Positions 52,245 to 64,000 of a stretch of DNA of 64,000 nucleotides are shown in pieces; position 1 is the stretch's first letter; each line of letters starts with the position of its first letter. Where the stretch lies: positions 37,645,548 through 37,709,547 of the forward strand of contig OW388299.1 of NCBI GenBank assembly GCA_936450465.1, written 5' to 3'. The DNA comes from Gibbula magus (Eukaryota > Mollusca > Gastropoda > Trochida > Trochidae). The notes beneath the pieces are model-generated. The model was given only the letters and a program-made list of their open reading frames with translations, was not told the DNA's origin and ran no database searches. The translations under genes were made by a program, and so were the position numbers.

Positions 52245-52770
52245 TTGTGATATCACTGGCCACTCCGGTGGGTCCCTGGCTTTAGGATGTGGAATGGCGA
52301 CTACGGCGTTTCATAGAGAACATCAGGGGATTTTAGTATCATATTTGAAATTGAGATTTGGCTGAAAAAAGATGATATACGTTTTGTTGTAATATATCGC
52401 TAACTACCCCGGTGGGTCCGTGGCTTTAGAATTGGTAGAATGTTGGTAAGTACGGGTTGTTTTAGAGAAAATGTATGTTTGAAATTGAGCATTGAATTTA
52501 TATTTGAGGGTGGAATTTCAGTAATCGCTGATGCGGGGCCATGGCTAGTCCTGCCCTATGACTGTGTAAAAAAAAGAGTTTTTCAATATAGTTTAGATCT
52601 AATATGGAACTAAAAGTATTAAAATTTATAGGGATGAAGGTAGACAATAATTTTAAAAAATTCATAGACTAAAGTCTAGTCTAGTTCATGGCTAGAAATG
52701 GTAGAATGGTGGTTGAATAGTAAATACGGGTTGCTATTATGAAAATGTGTTCATTTGGTTTGCAATATCG
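52245..52770. repeat. Second ~145-bp tandem repeat, third unit interrupted by an insertion
   Basis: Units starting near 52245 and 52389 share CCGGTGGGTCC-x-TGGCTTTAG and GAAATTGAG. A third unit starts near 52520 (GGGGCCATGGC), is broken at 52546 by the short mobile element, and resumes at 52688 with CATGGCTAGAAATGGTAGAA. Confidence 0.7.
52546..52687. mobile_element. Short non-autonomous mobile element, copy 1 (~142 bp)
   Basis: It is homologous to 56131-56300: both begin TAGTCCTGCCC and ATGACTGTGTAAAAAA, and share GGAACTAAAAGTATTAAAAT-like sequence and an ATAGACTAAA end. It is flanked by CATGGCTAG on both sides (52540-52548, 52688-52696) and splits the third unit of a tandem repeat whose neighbours show the uninterrupted target. 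No coding capacity. The palindromic tail AGACTAAAGTCTAGTCT is distinctive. Confidence 0.7.
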
Positions 52771-53429
52771 ATGGTTATCTCCTTGGTTGCTTTTAAAATT
52801 CCATGTTGAAAGGTAAATATGGACTGTTATAGCTATGTGATTTTACGATATGATCATGTATTTACGTTGAAGGATATATATTCATAACATATGGAGTTAT
52901 ATTTGATAAATTGGTTTCAGTTTATATTTATATGTTTATATTAGCATGATGTTTTGAGTTCAGTCAAATGGCAAACAGTAGGAATTTATGTCATACGTCA
53001 ACATTTACCCATGGAAAGTAATATGTGAGTCTAGATTGACTTCAAACACCAGTTTTATCTTTACCATTTTATATATAAGATATGGATTAAAGTTAACACA
53101 CACAACTCAACTAATCACCATTGACTTGAAATGCAATCCTCCTCTTCTCTTGAGTCATAACGTAATACGAGATCACGAATTTTATCGCGATATGTGAATC
53201 CATGAGATTACAGTGGCATTGCCATCAATTAAAGATACTGTAAAAATCTAATCCTGTAGTACGCTAAAAAAACGTTTAACAAACGTTTGTTCTTCTAAAG
53301 ACAAGAACTCCTACAGAGTTTATTTTTATCTATCCAGAACATGAATTTATCAGACACATGCAGTCCTGTTTCTATTTATTAATAAACAAATGAGTGCACT
53401 TCCTCAAAATCCGATAGAAAACAGACGTT

Positions 53430-53753
53430 AACATGTGCCCATGTGGAAGGCTGCAGTTTATCGTCTACTTCTGACCTTCACCTTGGAATTTATTTGGTTC
53501 TTGAACGTGCTTTGTGAAACAACAGGCCGGTATGGTGATGAAATTCCATTCACGAAAAGCCAGACTTCAAGAGGAAGTGACGTCATCGGGTGCATCTGTT
53601 TATCGGCCAGTCTCCATCTTGGTCGAAATACAACACGCTTTAAAAGGTTCTCGTGAGCTCGAGCGCCAATACCATTCACTAGAAGATGTAAGAAGTATGT
53701 ACATAGGCCTTTCTGAATCAGTTCTACCTATGACCTCCTACCTAGAGATGTGA
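53430..53753. promoter_or_regulatory. Candidate regulatory island with ETS-CRE composite site
   Basis: GGAAGTGACGTCA (53573-53585) is the classic ETS plus CRE composite, usually found within 100 bp of transcription starts. The island is GC-richer than its flanks, with frames of 73-79 codons on both strands and no family resemblance. It may be an alternative promoter or an enhancer of the surrounding gene. Confidence 0.4.
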
Positions 53754-54457
53754 TTGTCAAATGAACGATGTCTGAGCACTATTTCAATATTCAATCAAAT
53801 CGCCAAATCTAGGCTTGTCAAAAAAGTCCTGAAAATCAATCATCGTTCCAAACAGACCAACTGTAATAACAGAAGTGATTCCAGTCAAGCTAACATAGAG
53901 AACTTTAATTACATTATCATGTTTAATATGCAAATTAATTCTCATAATTTCAAATGTTATTAAGTCGACTTACTTGTTTATTTGTATGCAGTTTTGACGA
54001 ATATATCCACATCCCCATGCCTTTGAGCCCAAATAAGCTTAATTTTGTTAGGCCCGATTGAGTGAATGTGTGTTTCCTCATAAGATAATGTATGTTGGTA
54101 TTGCTATAGTCCGTGTACAGAAGTTGTAAAGACCAATGAACTGATCCTGACACCGCTGTCAAAACTTTACACATGGTGTTTACCGTAAACCTTCACAAGC
54201 CAATTTACACAGCAGCCGGCGCCAGTAGTACACATCGGAGGGTAGTCGGTCATACTTCCATCATTACCATTTTGGCAAGTCTGGATTGTCTCAGCTCTTA
54301 GAAATTTAATGAAATTAAAATGTTTTCGTGACTCCTTTCACTCATCTATGATACTTTATAACAGAAGTAAAAATCCATTCAATTTGTCAAGAATTGTATG
54401 TCATTCTAATATACGGAAGCGAATGTGTATCACGATGAACTATTTTTTAAATTTAAT

Positions 54458-54475
54458 ATCTCCTACGTAGGAGAT
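54458..54475. repeat. Perfect 18-bp palindrome
   Basis: ATCTCCTACGTAGGAGAT is fully self-complementary with no spacer. It could be a dimeric factor site, or chance. Confidence 0.6.
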
Positions 54476-55032
54476 TAGAGATTTGTATGACAGTTTTGGC
54501 TAAACACGTTAATATCCTTCCGTAAAACACTGAAATTTGCACTATAAGAACCATCGTTAGTATGGTTATAATAATCCTCGTTATGTTTAAAAACAAATGT
54601 TATCCTCATAGAAATTAATGTAAAGGTTAAATGAGAGGTTAATCTCCATGAAGTCTCTTAAAGAACAATAGTCTTTGAACTCCATATATAGAATACATCA
54701 CATTGTTGATTAATGACTGATTTAAACAACTAACATTGATAGGATATGAATTCGTCTTGTTCTTCAATGTTCGGTAACGCATGTCATCAAATTCATATGC
54801 CTGATTTTCATTACATTCTTTTGAACGAATTCGTTATTAGCGTCTTGACATGAAAGACTTATTTTAGTATATAAACGGGTCTATTTTGAGCATAATATGT
54901 TTATTGTAACAACGTAAGAACTTCCATGGAAACTTTGCTTATTAATGTCATTTATGCCATTGAGCCTGTTCTGACGGTTGTATGGGGGCGGTAATTAAGC
55001 CAGGGAATTGTTGTGGTTTGGTATTTTAGCGC

Positions 55033-55645
55033 GTGAAGAAGACGATACCAACGGATTGTCTTGACGTCAGCAAATCTGGAAGCGTGTTATGTTCGTGCAT
55101 GGTATTACTACAAACAGACGACACCCGCCATAATTCATTCAAGCCTACATCAATGGTGGCATATCGCGTTTCTGCAAATGCCAGTTTGTGCCATTGCCAA
55201 CTTCAGATTTTGATCTATTTTGGATTAACTACGTTGTTAACGACTTAATGCGCCATAACCTGACGACAAAACACCAAAGATAACTGGCAATTTTTGTCTA
55301 ACGTTATGCCGAAGGATGTTTCTTCTGTAGAAGGAGCATGACGTTGTGTCGTCTGCTCTGACGTCACTAGCTCTCTGAATGGTGTCACGTGACTCTTCCC
55401 GCTAGTACAGATGACATTCAATAATAGACGTCGTTTTTCCAATATAAAGGATTATCTTCCCTGTTATGCTCATGTTCATGCGTAAATAGTTATTTCGGGA
55501 GAGTTATATAGAACAACACGGAATAGTTTTGAACTAGGCATCGCTCTCGAAACATTTCCTTCATCTCGCTGCCAGGAAATATTTTAATCGTAGAGCAAAT
55601 TATCAGATTGGGTTCAAGCTATTCTAATAAACCAGATGACGTCAT
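55033..55645. promoter_or_regulatory. CRE cluster with a CLEAR-type E-box
   Basis: Three perfect TGACGTCA sites (55062-55069, 55359-55366, 55637-55644) and one GTCACGTGAC palindrome (55384-55393, the site type of USF, MITF and TFEB) fall within 600 bp. The block is less AT-rich than its flanks. Together with the sites at 53578 and 57568 this makes five CREs in 4 kb. Confidence 0.5.
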
Positions 55646-56130
55646 AACGAAGGATGTATTACACTCGTTCTACAGGCTAGGCCTATGCATGTAGTTGACA
55701 GTCATGTTGTTATTTATAAATGTGGTTCTGATTTGACCTTTTTCTCAAGCTCTGTTTTCCTGGCAATTCTCTGACTGTGTCAGTTTTCTCTTCTGATGGA
55801 AGTTTCTTGCACTTCTTTCATTTTTATTGCAATATTCTATTTTAGAATACACATGTAATATAATTCTGCCGTTTTTGAAGCAAAGACACTTTTCTAAATT
55901 TCTCCGACGTTCTTTATTATATCATAAACTGAAAATTCTGTTCCCTATAAATGAAAATAATTTTCTTTGAAGATGAAGTTGAAGACGTCAAGATTGTCAA
56001 AAGCAAGACAAAATGTCATACACCTCGAGGTGGTACTTTCAAATATCAACTCATTTTAGTTCAGGAAGCCGGATCTTCAATAGATTAACGAAGTTAATGA
56101 TTGAAAGAAAAGCTTCCTCCAACCTTGGAG

Positions 56131-56300
56131 TAGTCCTGCCCATGACTGTGTAAAAAATAAGAGACTTTAATAAATCTACATCTTATTCAGCAAGTCTAGA
56201 TAAACTGAATACACATATGGAATTGAAAGTATTAAAATATATATAATCAAAGGATGAAAGTACAGTATTTATAAAAATTCAATAGACTAAATTTTAGTCT
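56131..56300. mobile_element. Short non-autonomous mobile element, copy 2 (170 bp)
   Basis: It is homologous to 52546-52687 with about 28 bp of extra internal sequence. It is flanked by a perfect 10-bp direct repeat AACCTTGGAG (56121-56130 and 56301-56310), a target-site duplication. It begins TAGTCCTGCCC and ends in the palindrome-like AGACTAAATTTTAGTCT. No coding capacity and no poly(A) or simple tail. Confidence 0.75.
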
Positions 56301-57567
56301 AACCTTGGAGGTGCAACACCAGCTGTGTCTTAACTATTGTTTCTGTACATCACACGATTGTTTTGACTATCTCGGCCAGACAGAAACCTTGACCCAGATA
56401 TACACGAGATACTTTGACAAAAACTATGTATGGTAAAGAGTTTGAACAACCTTGGGTAAAGTCCTGATGATGTGATCCTAATTACATACAGAACGACTTG
56501 GTTTATACATTCGGTCAAAAGGCCTTGACCCAAACACTGATTGGACCCAGGAGAAGGAGTACGAACCATCATCCTATTGCAAATCCTAAAAAAAAATTCG
56601 GGTGCTATCAAAATATAATAATTTCAGAGAATTCGAAAAACCTTAAGGAAAGTCTCGACGGACTCATTCAAATTGAATATAGAATTGTTGGCTTTATATG
56701 CTTATTCGAGCAAAACGGCCGTAACCTAGACATTTATCATTTTATTAAGGTTTTATTATTATCATTATATAGACATTCTTATGGATGACATAATCTACAT
56801 TGCATATGAGATGACCTGTTTACTTTTATTCTGCTCAATGATTTATTGACTATTACTTAAATGAAAACAATATGGTATTTTATTTTTAAACTTTTTACAT
56901 CAATTTAAACAATTTATTTACGTACACTATAATCATATGAATTTATTTTAGTATGATACAAAGATTTACATTTGTAACTAATGACCTTTACTTATGTATT
57001 GTAGAATACGCCACAAACGAAGCGTCATATGTAACTTACATATGTAAAATTTATATTTGTAGATATGTATATGGTAAATAATGACAGCATCGTACCTATT
57101 AATATGTAGTAATAATAAAACCAATATTGTATTTGGACACCTTTGAATCTTTAAAACGTATTTCTCACGTTGTTTGTTTAAATGTCAAGTATTCTTTCAG
57201 TATTAAATCCTGTTGTCGACTTTACACTGCACTTGCGTGTTTCCCTCTCATGGGACCAATTCTAAGAACTCAGCATCAAATATTTAGCACTATCATCAAG
57301 GGCCATGGGGACGAATAGAAACACGTGTGTTTAAAACATTTCTCCAGTTTATGATATATTTCCAAAGCGATTACATTGAACATTAGTGTTTGTGGTTCAT
57401 CACTGCCGCATGCATTTATTGGTTTTAGTTAAACTAGATGGTAGGTGACGAGGTGCAATGTTCAGTTCTGTTTACTGATTTAGACTGACTGATTACGAAA
57501 TGCGTTATCCAACATGCGTCTATTCATAACATGTAGAGAAAAATAATATTGATAATATTGGGTGATA

Positions 57568-57604
57568 TGACGTCATTTTGAAATCAACATGTTACCGTAG
57601 TAAC
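57568..57604. promoter_or_regulatory. Adjacent CRE and X-box palindrome
   Basis: TGACGTCA (57568-57575) is followed 15 bp later by the fully palindromic GTTACCGTAGTAAC (57591-57604), which fits the RFX consensus. CREB and RFX sites paired at short range are known from MHC class II X1-X2 boxes; the analogy is inference. Confidence 0.4.
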
Positions 57605-58439
57605 TTTTAATGTAAATGAAGTATAGATTTAAAATGGTGAAACTTAATTATTATTTCAGTGATATTTTATTTTCATCCTTTTTGGCTACATATAGATTAA
57701 TTAAAATCATATTTATTGATATCAGCATTATGTAGCATGTTTCCACTGGATTTCAAAGCATATGGAGATATGCCTTATGATTTTTTTCAAGCCATGGTAA
57801 CTTGGTTAAAATTTCAATACTTAAAGTTTGTGGTTATGAAAATGTCAGTAATTTTGGAATGGTTGTATCAATATATATATATTGAATCAATCATAAATAT
57901 AAACGTATTAATCATAGCATGATAATCATAATACTTCAACATAATGAACATATTTTATGAATAACAATTATAAATATGGCCATGCAAATATTTGCAGAAA
58001 GGAAAATGAGGGGCCATGTTACTTAAGACCTAGATCGAACATTATTGTTAAACGATTAAGGTACGACCAATTGTCTTCTTTAGTGAAAAAGTACCAAGGA
58101 TTCCTTGAAATACTTTCCCTAACCAATTATAACAACGAGCTTTCGTAGATTTTGATAAATTGTAACCGTACTAATTTACAACTTTTAGAATTTAAAATTT
58201 TAGACATAGGGCAACGACCTATCTTCTACGATTCCGTTTAGAATATGCTTTAACATAGAATACTATTTACCAAAAGAGCTGTTATCGAGACCAAGAAAGA
58301 ATGTTCACATACGTATATCGTTTCAATGAATATATTAGATTATATAACCTTATTCGATGTTAAATATAGGGTTACAATGTTCGTCTAAGATTTCCTGGTT
58401 TAACAGCAGTTTTCACTATTCACCTTAAACTCTTATCTC

Positions 58440-58720
58440 TTGTTCACCTGGCCTTCTCTCCCCCTCGTTCCTCCCTGCTCCCCCTCCCCTCCCCTTTCTG
58501 CATGTCTACATGAGACCGTTCTACCTAACCTGAGTTCAGTTATTCCCTTCATCCGTTGTCATGGAAACACAGGCAAATCCAGCTGGAGATTGCGTGGCAC
58601 GTGCAAACGTGACGAGAGAAAAAGGAGAAAATTGGAAATTCCTCCATTTAGCTGTGGACTTGGAGAGCGTCTGCCTTGGGAAATACAGGGATATTCGTTG
58701 TCTCATTATCTTGCATAGAC
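58440..58720. promoter_or_regulatory. Candidate cis-regulatory module E (X-box and E-box 28 bp apart)
   Basis: The X-box GTTGTCATGGAAAC (58555-58568) is the exact reverse complement of that in module A (27811). A GCACGTGC E-box follows at 58597-58604. In both modules the pair occurs within 100 bp. A 92-codon + frame starting in a C/T-rich stretch crosses the module and resembles nothing known. Confidence 0.4.
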
Positions 58721-59879
58721 GATAGCGTATTCTCTTCTTGTAGCTGAACTATATCCATGAGCTGTTTCTAGGGCAAAGCTTATTTGTGTTCATATTTATG
58801 CTCTGGAAATTAGGTTTATGATTTGTGAATACTATATCTAGTATCTACTGCCCGGGCATATGATGAGTGAGGGAGGGGCGTTGACTATAAGTATGAAGAC
58901 GAGTCCAGATCATCACATGTATGGGTTTTGAAATTTAAATGTCTGTCTCTGAGATGCATAAACAGATATGTAAAAAAGTACCGATTTAAGAATTATTTGG
59001 GCATAAAATTCCATAAATGAAATTAGCGATGTTTTGCTAAATACTTCCATTTGATTATATTTTCATTTAGGTGTTTGCTTCCTCAGGTCATTACTGTTTA
59101 CTGTATTTGTAAGCGAATTTAATCATTTATCTTTTCATTTCAAAGAATTATCAGTATATTTCAGTTATTCCTTTATTCCATATTAATTATTTTGCTTGGT
59201 TAATATAAATGGACAAATATGTATAGACTTCTAGAATCACTCTACTTTGGGTCTAGAACTCCTGTTTCCCATTTGAAATATGTCTGTTTTTAAAATGTAT
59301 ATATCAAGGTTCAAAGACACCTCTACATCAAACACGTTTTTATCTAATCTATCCGAGTTCAATTCAAGTAGCGGTGATGACTCAATGGAAAAACCAGGAC
59401 GATTAGTGAAGTTTTATTGATTTATCTATCATTTACTACATAAAGCTCCTCCACATTACGAGTAGAGTTTCAACAGCTGTTCAAGCAAAGAGTGTTAGAA
59501 AAGATGAGTAATAAATGCTCATAAGATAAGTTACGGTACTTGACAAACCGCTGTCAAAATATGCACCTCGTGTGTGGATTAGTTGTGAGGACAACTGTAC
59601 CTTTAATCACGTTCTGACGGGTTGAGGTTATTAATGCACCACGCGTCCGCCATCTTTAAACACGAGATTCACATTTCCAGAAGGCTTGTACACAGGTGTA
59701 TAACCAGATGTGACCATACAATCTTCAGATGAGCCACAACTCCAGATTGCTCGTATCTCTTTATCAATGCAACCCCTCGATTTTCCTGCAAACTGTTTTT
59801 TTTCCTACAGATTACAGATTGTTGTTTTTTCTTTACAATGCATGTAAAATACTATATTTTGTCAATTTTCGTCTTCTAA

Positions 59880-60480
59880 GTCGCAATTCTCTCACTACGA
59901 TATGAATCCCTCCAGTCTATGTAAAATACTAAATCACGTCAATATTCATATATGAAATGAGTCCATCAATGATATATATTATTCAGACTGGATCATTGTC
60001 CCTAGCTATGAGTCAACTCTACGGTATTATATACAGACTATATCCTGTAAATATTCATTTACTCATCTTAGTCTCAATTCCTCACCCTGATATGAGTTCC
60101 TTCATGGTACATGATATACAGACTAAACCATGTCACTATTTGTTTAGTTTTAAGTCTCATTTCCCTCAATATGATATGAGTCCCTCTACAGTCTGTGTAA
60201 CATACCAGAGCATGCGAATATTCATTTTAGTCTAATAAATCTCATTTCCCTCAATATGATATGAGTCCCTCTACAGTCTGTGTAACATACCAGAGCATGC
60301 GAATATTCATTTTAGTCTAATAAGTCTCATTTCCCTCAATATGATATGAGTCCCTCCACAGTCTGTGTAACATACCAGAGCATGCGAATATTCATTTTAG
60401 TCTAATAAGTCTCATTTCCCTCAATATGATATGAGTCCCTCCACGGTACATTGCACAGACTAGATCATGTCACTATTTGT
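59880..60480. repeat. Tandem array with an 85-bp unit
   Basis: Three almost identical 85-bp units (marker TCCCTC at 60181, 60266, 60351 and again at 60436) contain AATATGATATGAG, GTGTAACATACCAGAGCATG and TTCATTTTAGTCTAATAA. More diverged relatives extend left to about 59880. The core copies differ at very few positions, so expansion is recent. Confidence 0.92.
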
Positions 60481-62110
60481 TTAAGTCTTTTAAGTCTCAA
60501 GTCCCTCACTATGATAATGAGTCCCCTCTGAATGCGACTAAGAGTGCAGCAGATCTTTATATCGTGAAGATCCTGGTCCTGTAACTGGAACCTATCAGAC
60601 AGTGGTCTAGACCCATGAAGATAATCACTGTGATAAGTGTGATCTGGCGGAGACTTCGTCAATACTAGATTACCTAGACTTACTCACAGCATAATTAATA
60701 CAGTCGTTCCACTTCATCAAGACTGATGCAAAGTCTGTATCAATGTTTGGGGAGCTTTTATCGATAAAGCGATACCTTGACCGGCTCTTCCTGTCTGCAA
60801 AGTCAGGAAACATCGTCAATGTAAGGTTATCTGGACTGACTAGCAATACTGTAGCAATACTTTATCGGGATTGCAGTCTACTGGTTAAACATGCCACATG
60901 TCACTAAAATTACCTCAGAAAGTCATAGGTTCACATAATTGTACCCTAACATATTGCTAAAAATATTATTTGGGTTTATAAAGGGTATATAGACGTTTAT
61001 ATGTTTCGTAAACTTTAAGGGACACGAGCCCATGTGAATGAAAAGGATTTTTTAAATTTATATATTTTAACCTAGACTTGCTTTTCAGAACGCAAAGACT
61101 AATGTATGTATCATTGAAAACTAGGAAAGTAAACAGTGAAACCTTAGTTGAGTGCAATATAAAATGTATAACATTATTTGCCTTCACGTGATATGTGAAG
61201 ATACCGTGGTTATATTTTATATACTGATTCCCTGTCTACTGCCTTTCTTACAATAGCTGCTACTGGTGACCTTCATATGAATTAATATGAAAATTGAGAG
61301 TTTTGTTATTGAAGGAGTATTCGGGGCAATCAATTTAACGGAAAATAATGATTCGAGGGACTGAAATGTAGTCTATATACTAGTTCTGCCTCAGTTGAGG
61401 GATTAAACGGGAAAGGAAGAATTTCCAATGAGATCGATAAACCAAGGCCATGGACACAGATGAGACTTGGGGTCATTTATTGGTCAAATCCAACTGACGT
61501 CTCTGTTTAACACTCATTACCAGTTATGTAACAGCCACGTGTTCTATGCATATTCATTATTTTCTGTGGATGTATGTAACACGTGATTTATTATCAGTTA
61601 TTGATTGGCCCAATAGTTATAGTTATAGAGATTTAGGATGACATCAACCATTTAATTGCAAACGGTCTCACAATGATAATACCGTGATAGTCAGCTGTGA
61701 TAATGTTCTTGGTATCTATATATTTAGTATTTTGTTGAATTTTCGTATTAAGTGTAAATTGTAAGTTGAAGATACTTCAGTGCCCGTTTGATATCAAATT
61801 GGTAACTGGTTTGATTAAGAAACTATCTTACAGGGTAGCTCGTTGTGTATCCTCACTTTATGATATTATTTGTCCTGATTTTTCACGTAAAACTCCCTCG
61901 AGATTGCAAACTGCTTATTTCCCAAAAATCGAATATAAACTCGGTTTCTTAACGCAACCGCCATATATCATAGGAGGAATATAGATATGATCAAAGTGTT
62001 GAAAGCATTGATTTGGCCATGTCAGATCAGAGGACTGACATCGGGCGATGGTTATATATGATCAATGCAAATGTCTAATGATCGACCATCAAATACAGCC
62101 AGTACTTGAC

Positions 62111-62860
62111 CTACAGCAGGAATGATCTGGGCATGGCATAAACCAGCAAGCCCCCAGGGTCCAGTTCCATCAATTTGATGCCTGGCAATACCCAGCAGAT
62201 CCAAAGAGAATCCAGAAACTCAGGAAATCCAGTATGGCACCAACCGGAACCAACAATGACGGTCAAGAATACGGATGAGAGTTGGTGAACCTTCAATTGG
62301 CCATCGATAGGTATTGAGGCCAGACGGATTGATACCATTTGTGGCTGCCAGTTACGTCCCTGGGTACTGGCCGCCATCGACTCCAGTAAGTGTATATCAG
62401 TGATAAGGGCACTTTGTTGGTCAAGAAAATGGGCAATCGATTGGCCAGGTCGATTTGCCCCGGCTGAAACCAATTTCTCAAGACATGGTACCTAAAGTCA
62501 ACATGACATGCAAATACTGGTTTATGAATGTATATTTGGAATGTCAAAACCAATTTGGAATCAGGTTTGCGATCGATCCATAAGTCAGTCCTCCCGTCCA
62601 GAAATCAATTTCGATTACAAGTCCAGATGCTGGTGCATACAGTTTGGCGGTCCCCCATTGTACCGCGTCGTGCATAGAGCAGTTGAGTAAATATATCTAT
62701 GAACCGAGTCTGGAATTCTTAAACCAAACCCAGAAATTCGTCGAATTATATAAATATCCCAAATGTATTTTGGATGCTGAATCCAATTTCCCAACGCATA
62801 GTTTCCAAAGCCAACATGACTTACAGAAACCGTAATACAGGCGTACATTCGGAATCATCT
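62111..62860. other. GC-richer segment with an old internal duplication
   Basis: Two ~70-bp stretches (about 62469-62540 and 62783-62853) both run CAATTTC-C-CAA, then AAAG-x-CAACATGACTTAC-like, then ATTCGGA/ATTTGGA, at roughly two-thirds identity and 314 bp apart. The 120-codon minus frame at 62111-62473 has no family resemblance. An old tandem repeat or a decayed element is possible. Confidence 0.3.
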
Positions 62861-64000
62861 TCATAGATTACGATTCTGCCACCTTTAATCGGTTAAACGT
62901 GCCGAGATGGGATATGCCCTCTAAATCTGACTGCCTTGGCAGAACTTGCCGAACAAGCAAAGAGTGATATAGATGTTATTTATTTTGGATCGTCAGGTAT
63001 TTCTGTCATCCACGCCAGGTAATTGTGCCGATGCAATGTTGTTCAATTGGGATATGGTTCTCCGCTTCAATTATTTGTGTAAACATGACTAGATAATTAG
63101 TAAGTGTTGTATAACAGCATAGATAGCCATATTCTAACACATAACACGTCATACCTCATACCTTGTCATATGAAGAACTGTGTAATGAGTCTATTAGTCG
63201 TCATCTTATTTTCCCTTTTTTGCTATCAAGACCTATATATTCTCCCTCAAATATAAGACCCCTTTATACTAAAGTCATTTCTTCCCACGTAACCCTGGTA
63301 CAAATGGCGCTTTTCCTTTGTTTACGAATAGAAAATCTGATTGGTTGCCATCAAAGTTAGTTGTGCAATCAGCGACGTTGTTTCAAACTGACATTCGGTC
63401 TGTTTCCGTAGCCTTTGAGAAGACTAGGGTTTATTCACGTGTGCGATGCGCACATATTTTTTACAAGGCAAGAGACGACATTTGATTGGCTAGATATAAT
63501 GACGGTATCCGCGATGCAATTTTTTACCGTTCGCATTTCATATTGTGATGTTGCCTGTTTTGTTCACTATTTTCGTATTCATTTAAGCACAGTTATGAGC
63601 ATTTGATTTTAAAGTAGGGATGTGTATTTATTACAATTAATGTTCCACAGTTATGTATTTTTCATTTTCATTGGAATTGTGGTTTACGTCCGTATATATA
63701 TATTATATACATCCATAAAATAATGAACTATTTTCATACATTTTTGTTCTGAATGCCAATGCAATAAGTTGTGCATTCCATAGTACATAGATGCCCAATT
63801 TGCATTTGCATTCAGTACCTATAAGATACGAAATCTTCGAATCCTTAAATACATGTATATAAATTATAAATTTACATATCAACATCTACTCGTCTACAGG
63901 GTTAGGCATGCATTGCTCATAAACAACAGGTATGTCGCTAATTGATCGCACCTACTTCTATCACACCTGGATCGAAGGCGTATTTGTCCAGGTAGCAATT

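Noticed and set aside
53754..53963. Short + frame after the ETS-CRE island
   Set aside because: Low-complexity AT-rich translation with no domain and no splice signals.
62111..62473. 120-codon minus-strand frame in a GC-richer stretch
   Set aside because: No recognisable domain; the area contains an old duplicated segment and both strands are open.

Overview
The window is animal nuclear DNA, AT-rich, with sparse intron-containing genes and many short dispersed and tandem repeats. A mollusc or other lophotrochozoan is the best guess. The basis is the intron structure, the animal-type genes (a Snail-superfamily zinc-finger protein and a junctophilin) and a repeat with a CCCCTGCTACGAAGTAG hairpin that I recall from marine invertebrate genomes. 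The species cannot be fixed by reading. Apart from remnants of mobile elements, only two protein-coding genes are supported.

Left part (1-5,560): a complete two-exon gene on the + strand. Exon 1 (994-1057) encodes a short SNAG-like N-terminus and ends in a GTAGGT donor. A ~3 kb intron holds a TTAA-flanked MITE relative upstream, a second MITE and a LINE 3' fragment nearby. Exon 2 (4023-5071) is phase-compatible and encodes an acidic linker and four zinc fingers, the last of C2HC type as in Snail proteins. A CRE and an NRF1-like site lie just upstream, and an AATAAA lies ~460 bp after the stop.

Middle part (5,560-18,500): no gene recognised. It holds a dispersed hairpin repeat, a LINE C-terminal remnant, a 223-bp element containing a perfect 61-bp palindrome, a 68-nt hairpin, a ~1.8 kb minisatellite of alternating 47- and 49-bp units, and a 218-bp inverted-repeat element.

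Right part (18,500-64,000): the promoter region and first coding exon of a junctophilin (19650-20034). The exon carries five MORN motifs and ends in a perfect GTAAGT donor. No later junctophilin exon is visible, so the remaining ~44 kb is most simply the first part of a very large intron 1. That intron contains about ten tandem-repeat arrays, a second copy of the TTAA MITE, a 172-bp direct duplication, two copies of a short mobile element (one caught inside a tandem repeat), and long hairpins.

The intron also holds several less AT-rich islands in which transcription-factor motifs cluster far more than expected. These are five TGACGTCA CREs in 4 kb (53.6-57.6 kb), six RFX X-box palindromes and five GCACGTGC E-boxes. 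They look like cis-regulatory modules or alternative promoters. The upstream region has a perfect CArG box, which fits a muscle gene. Function of these sites is inferred from sequence alone.
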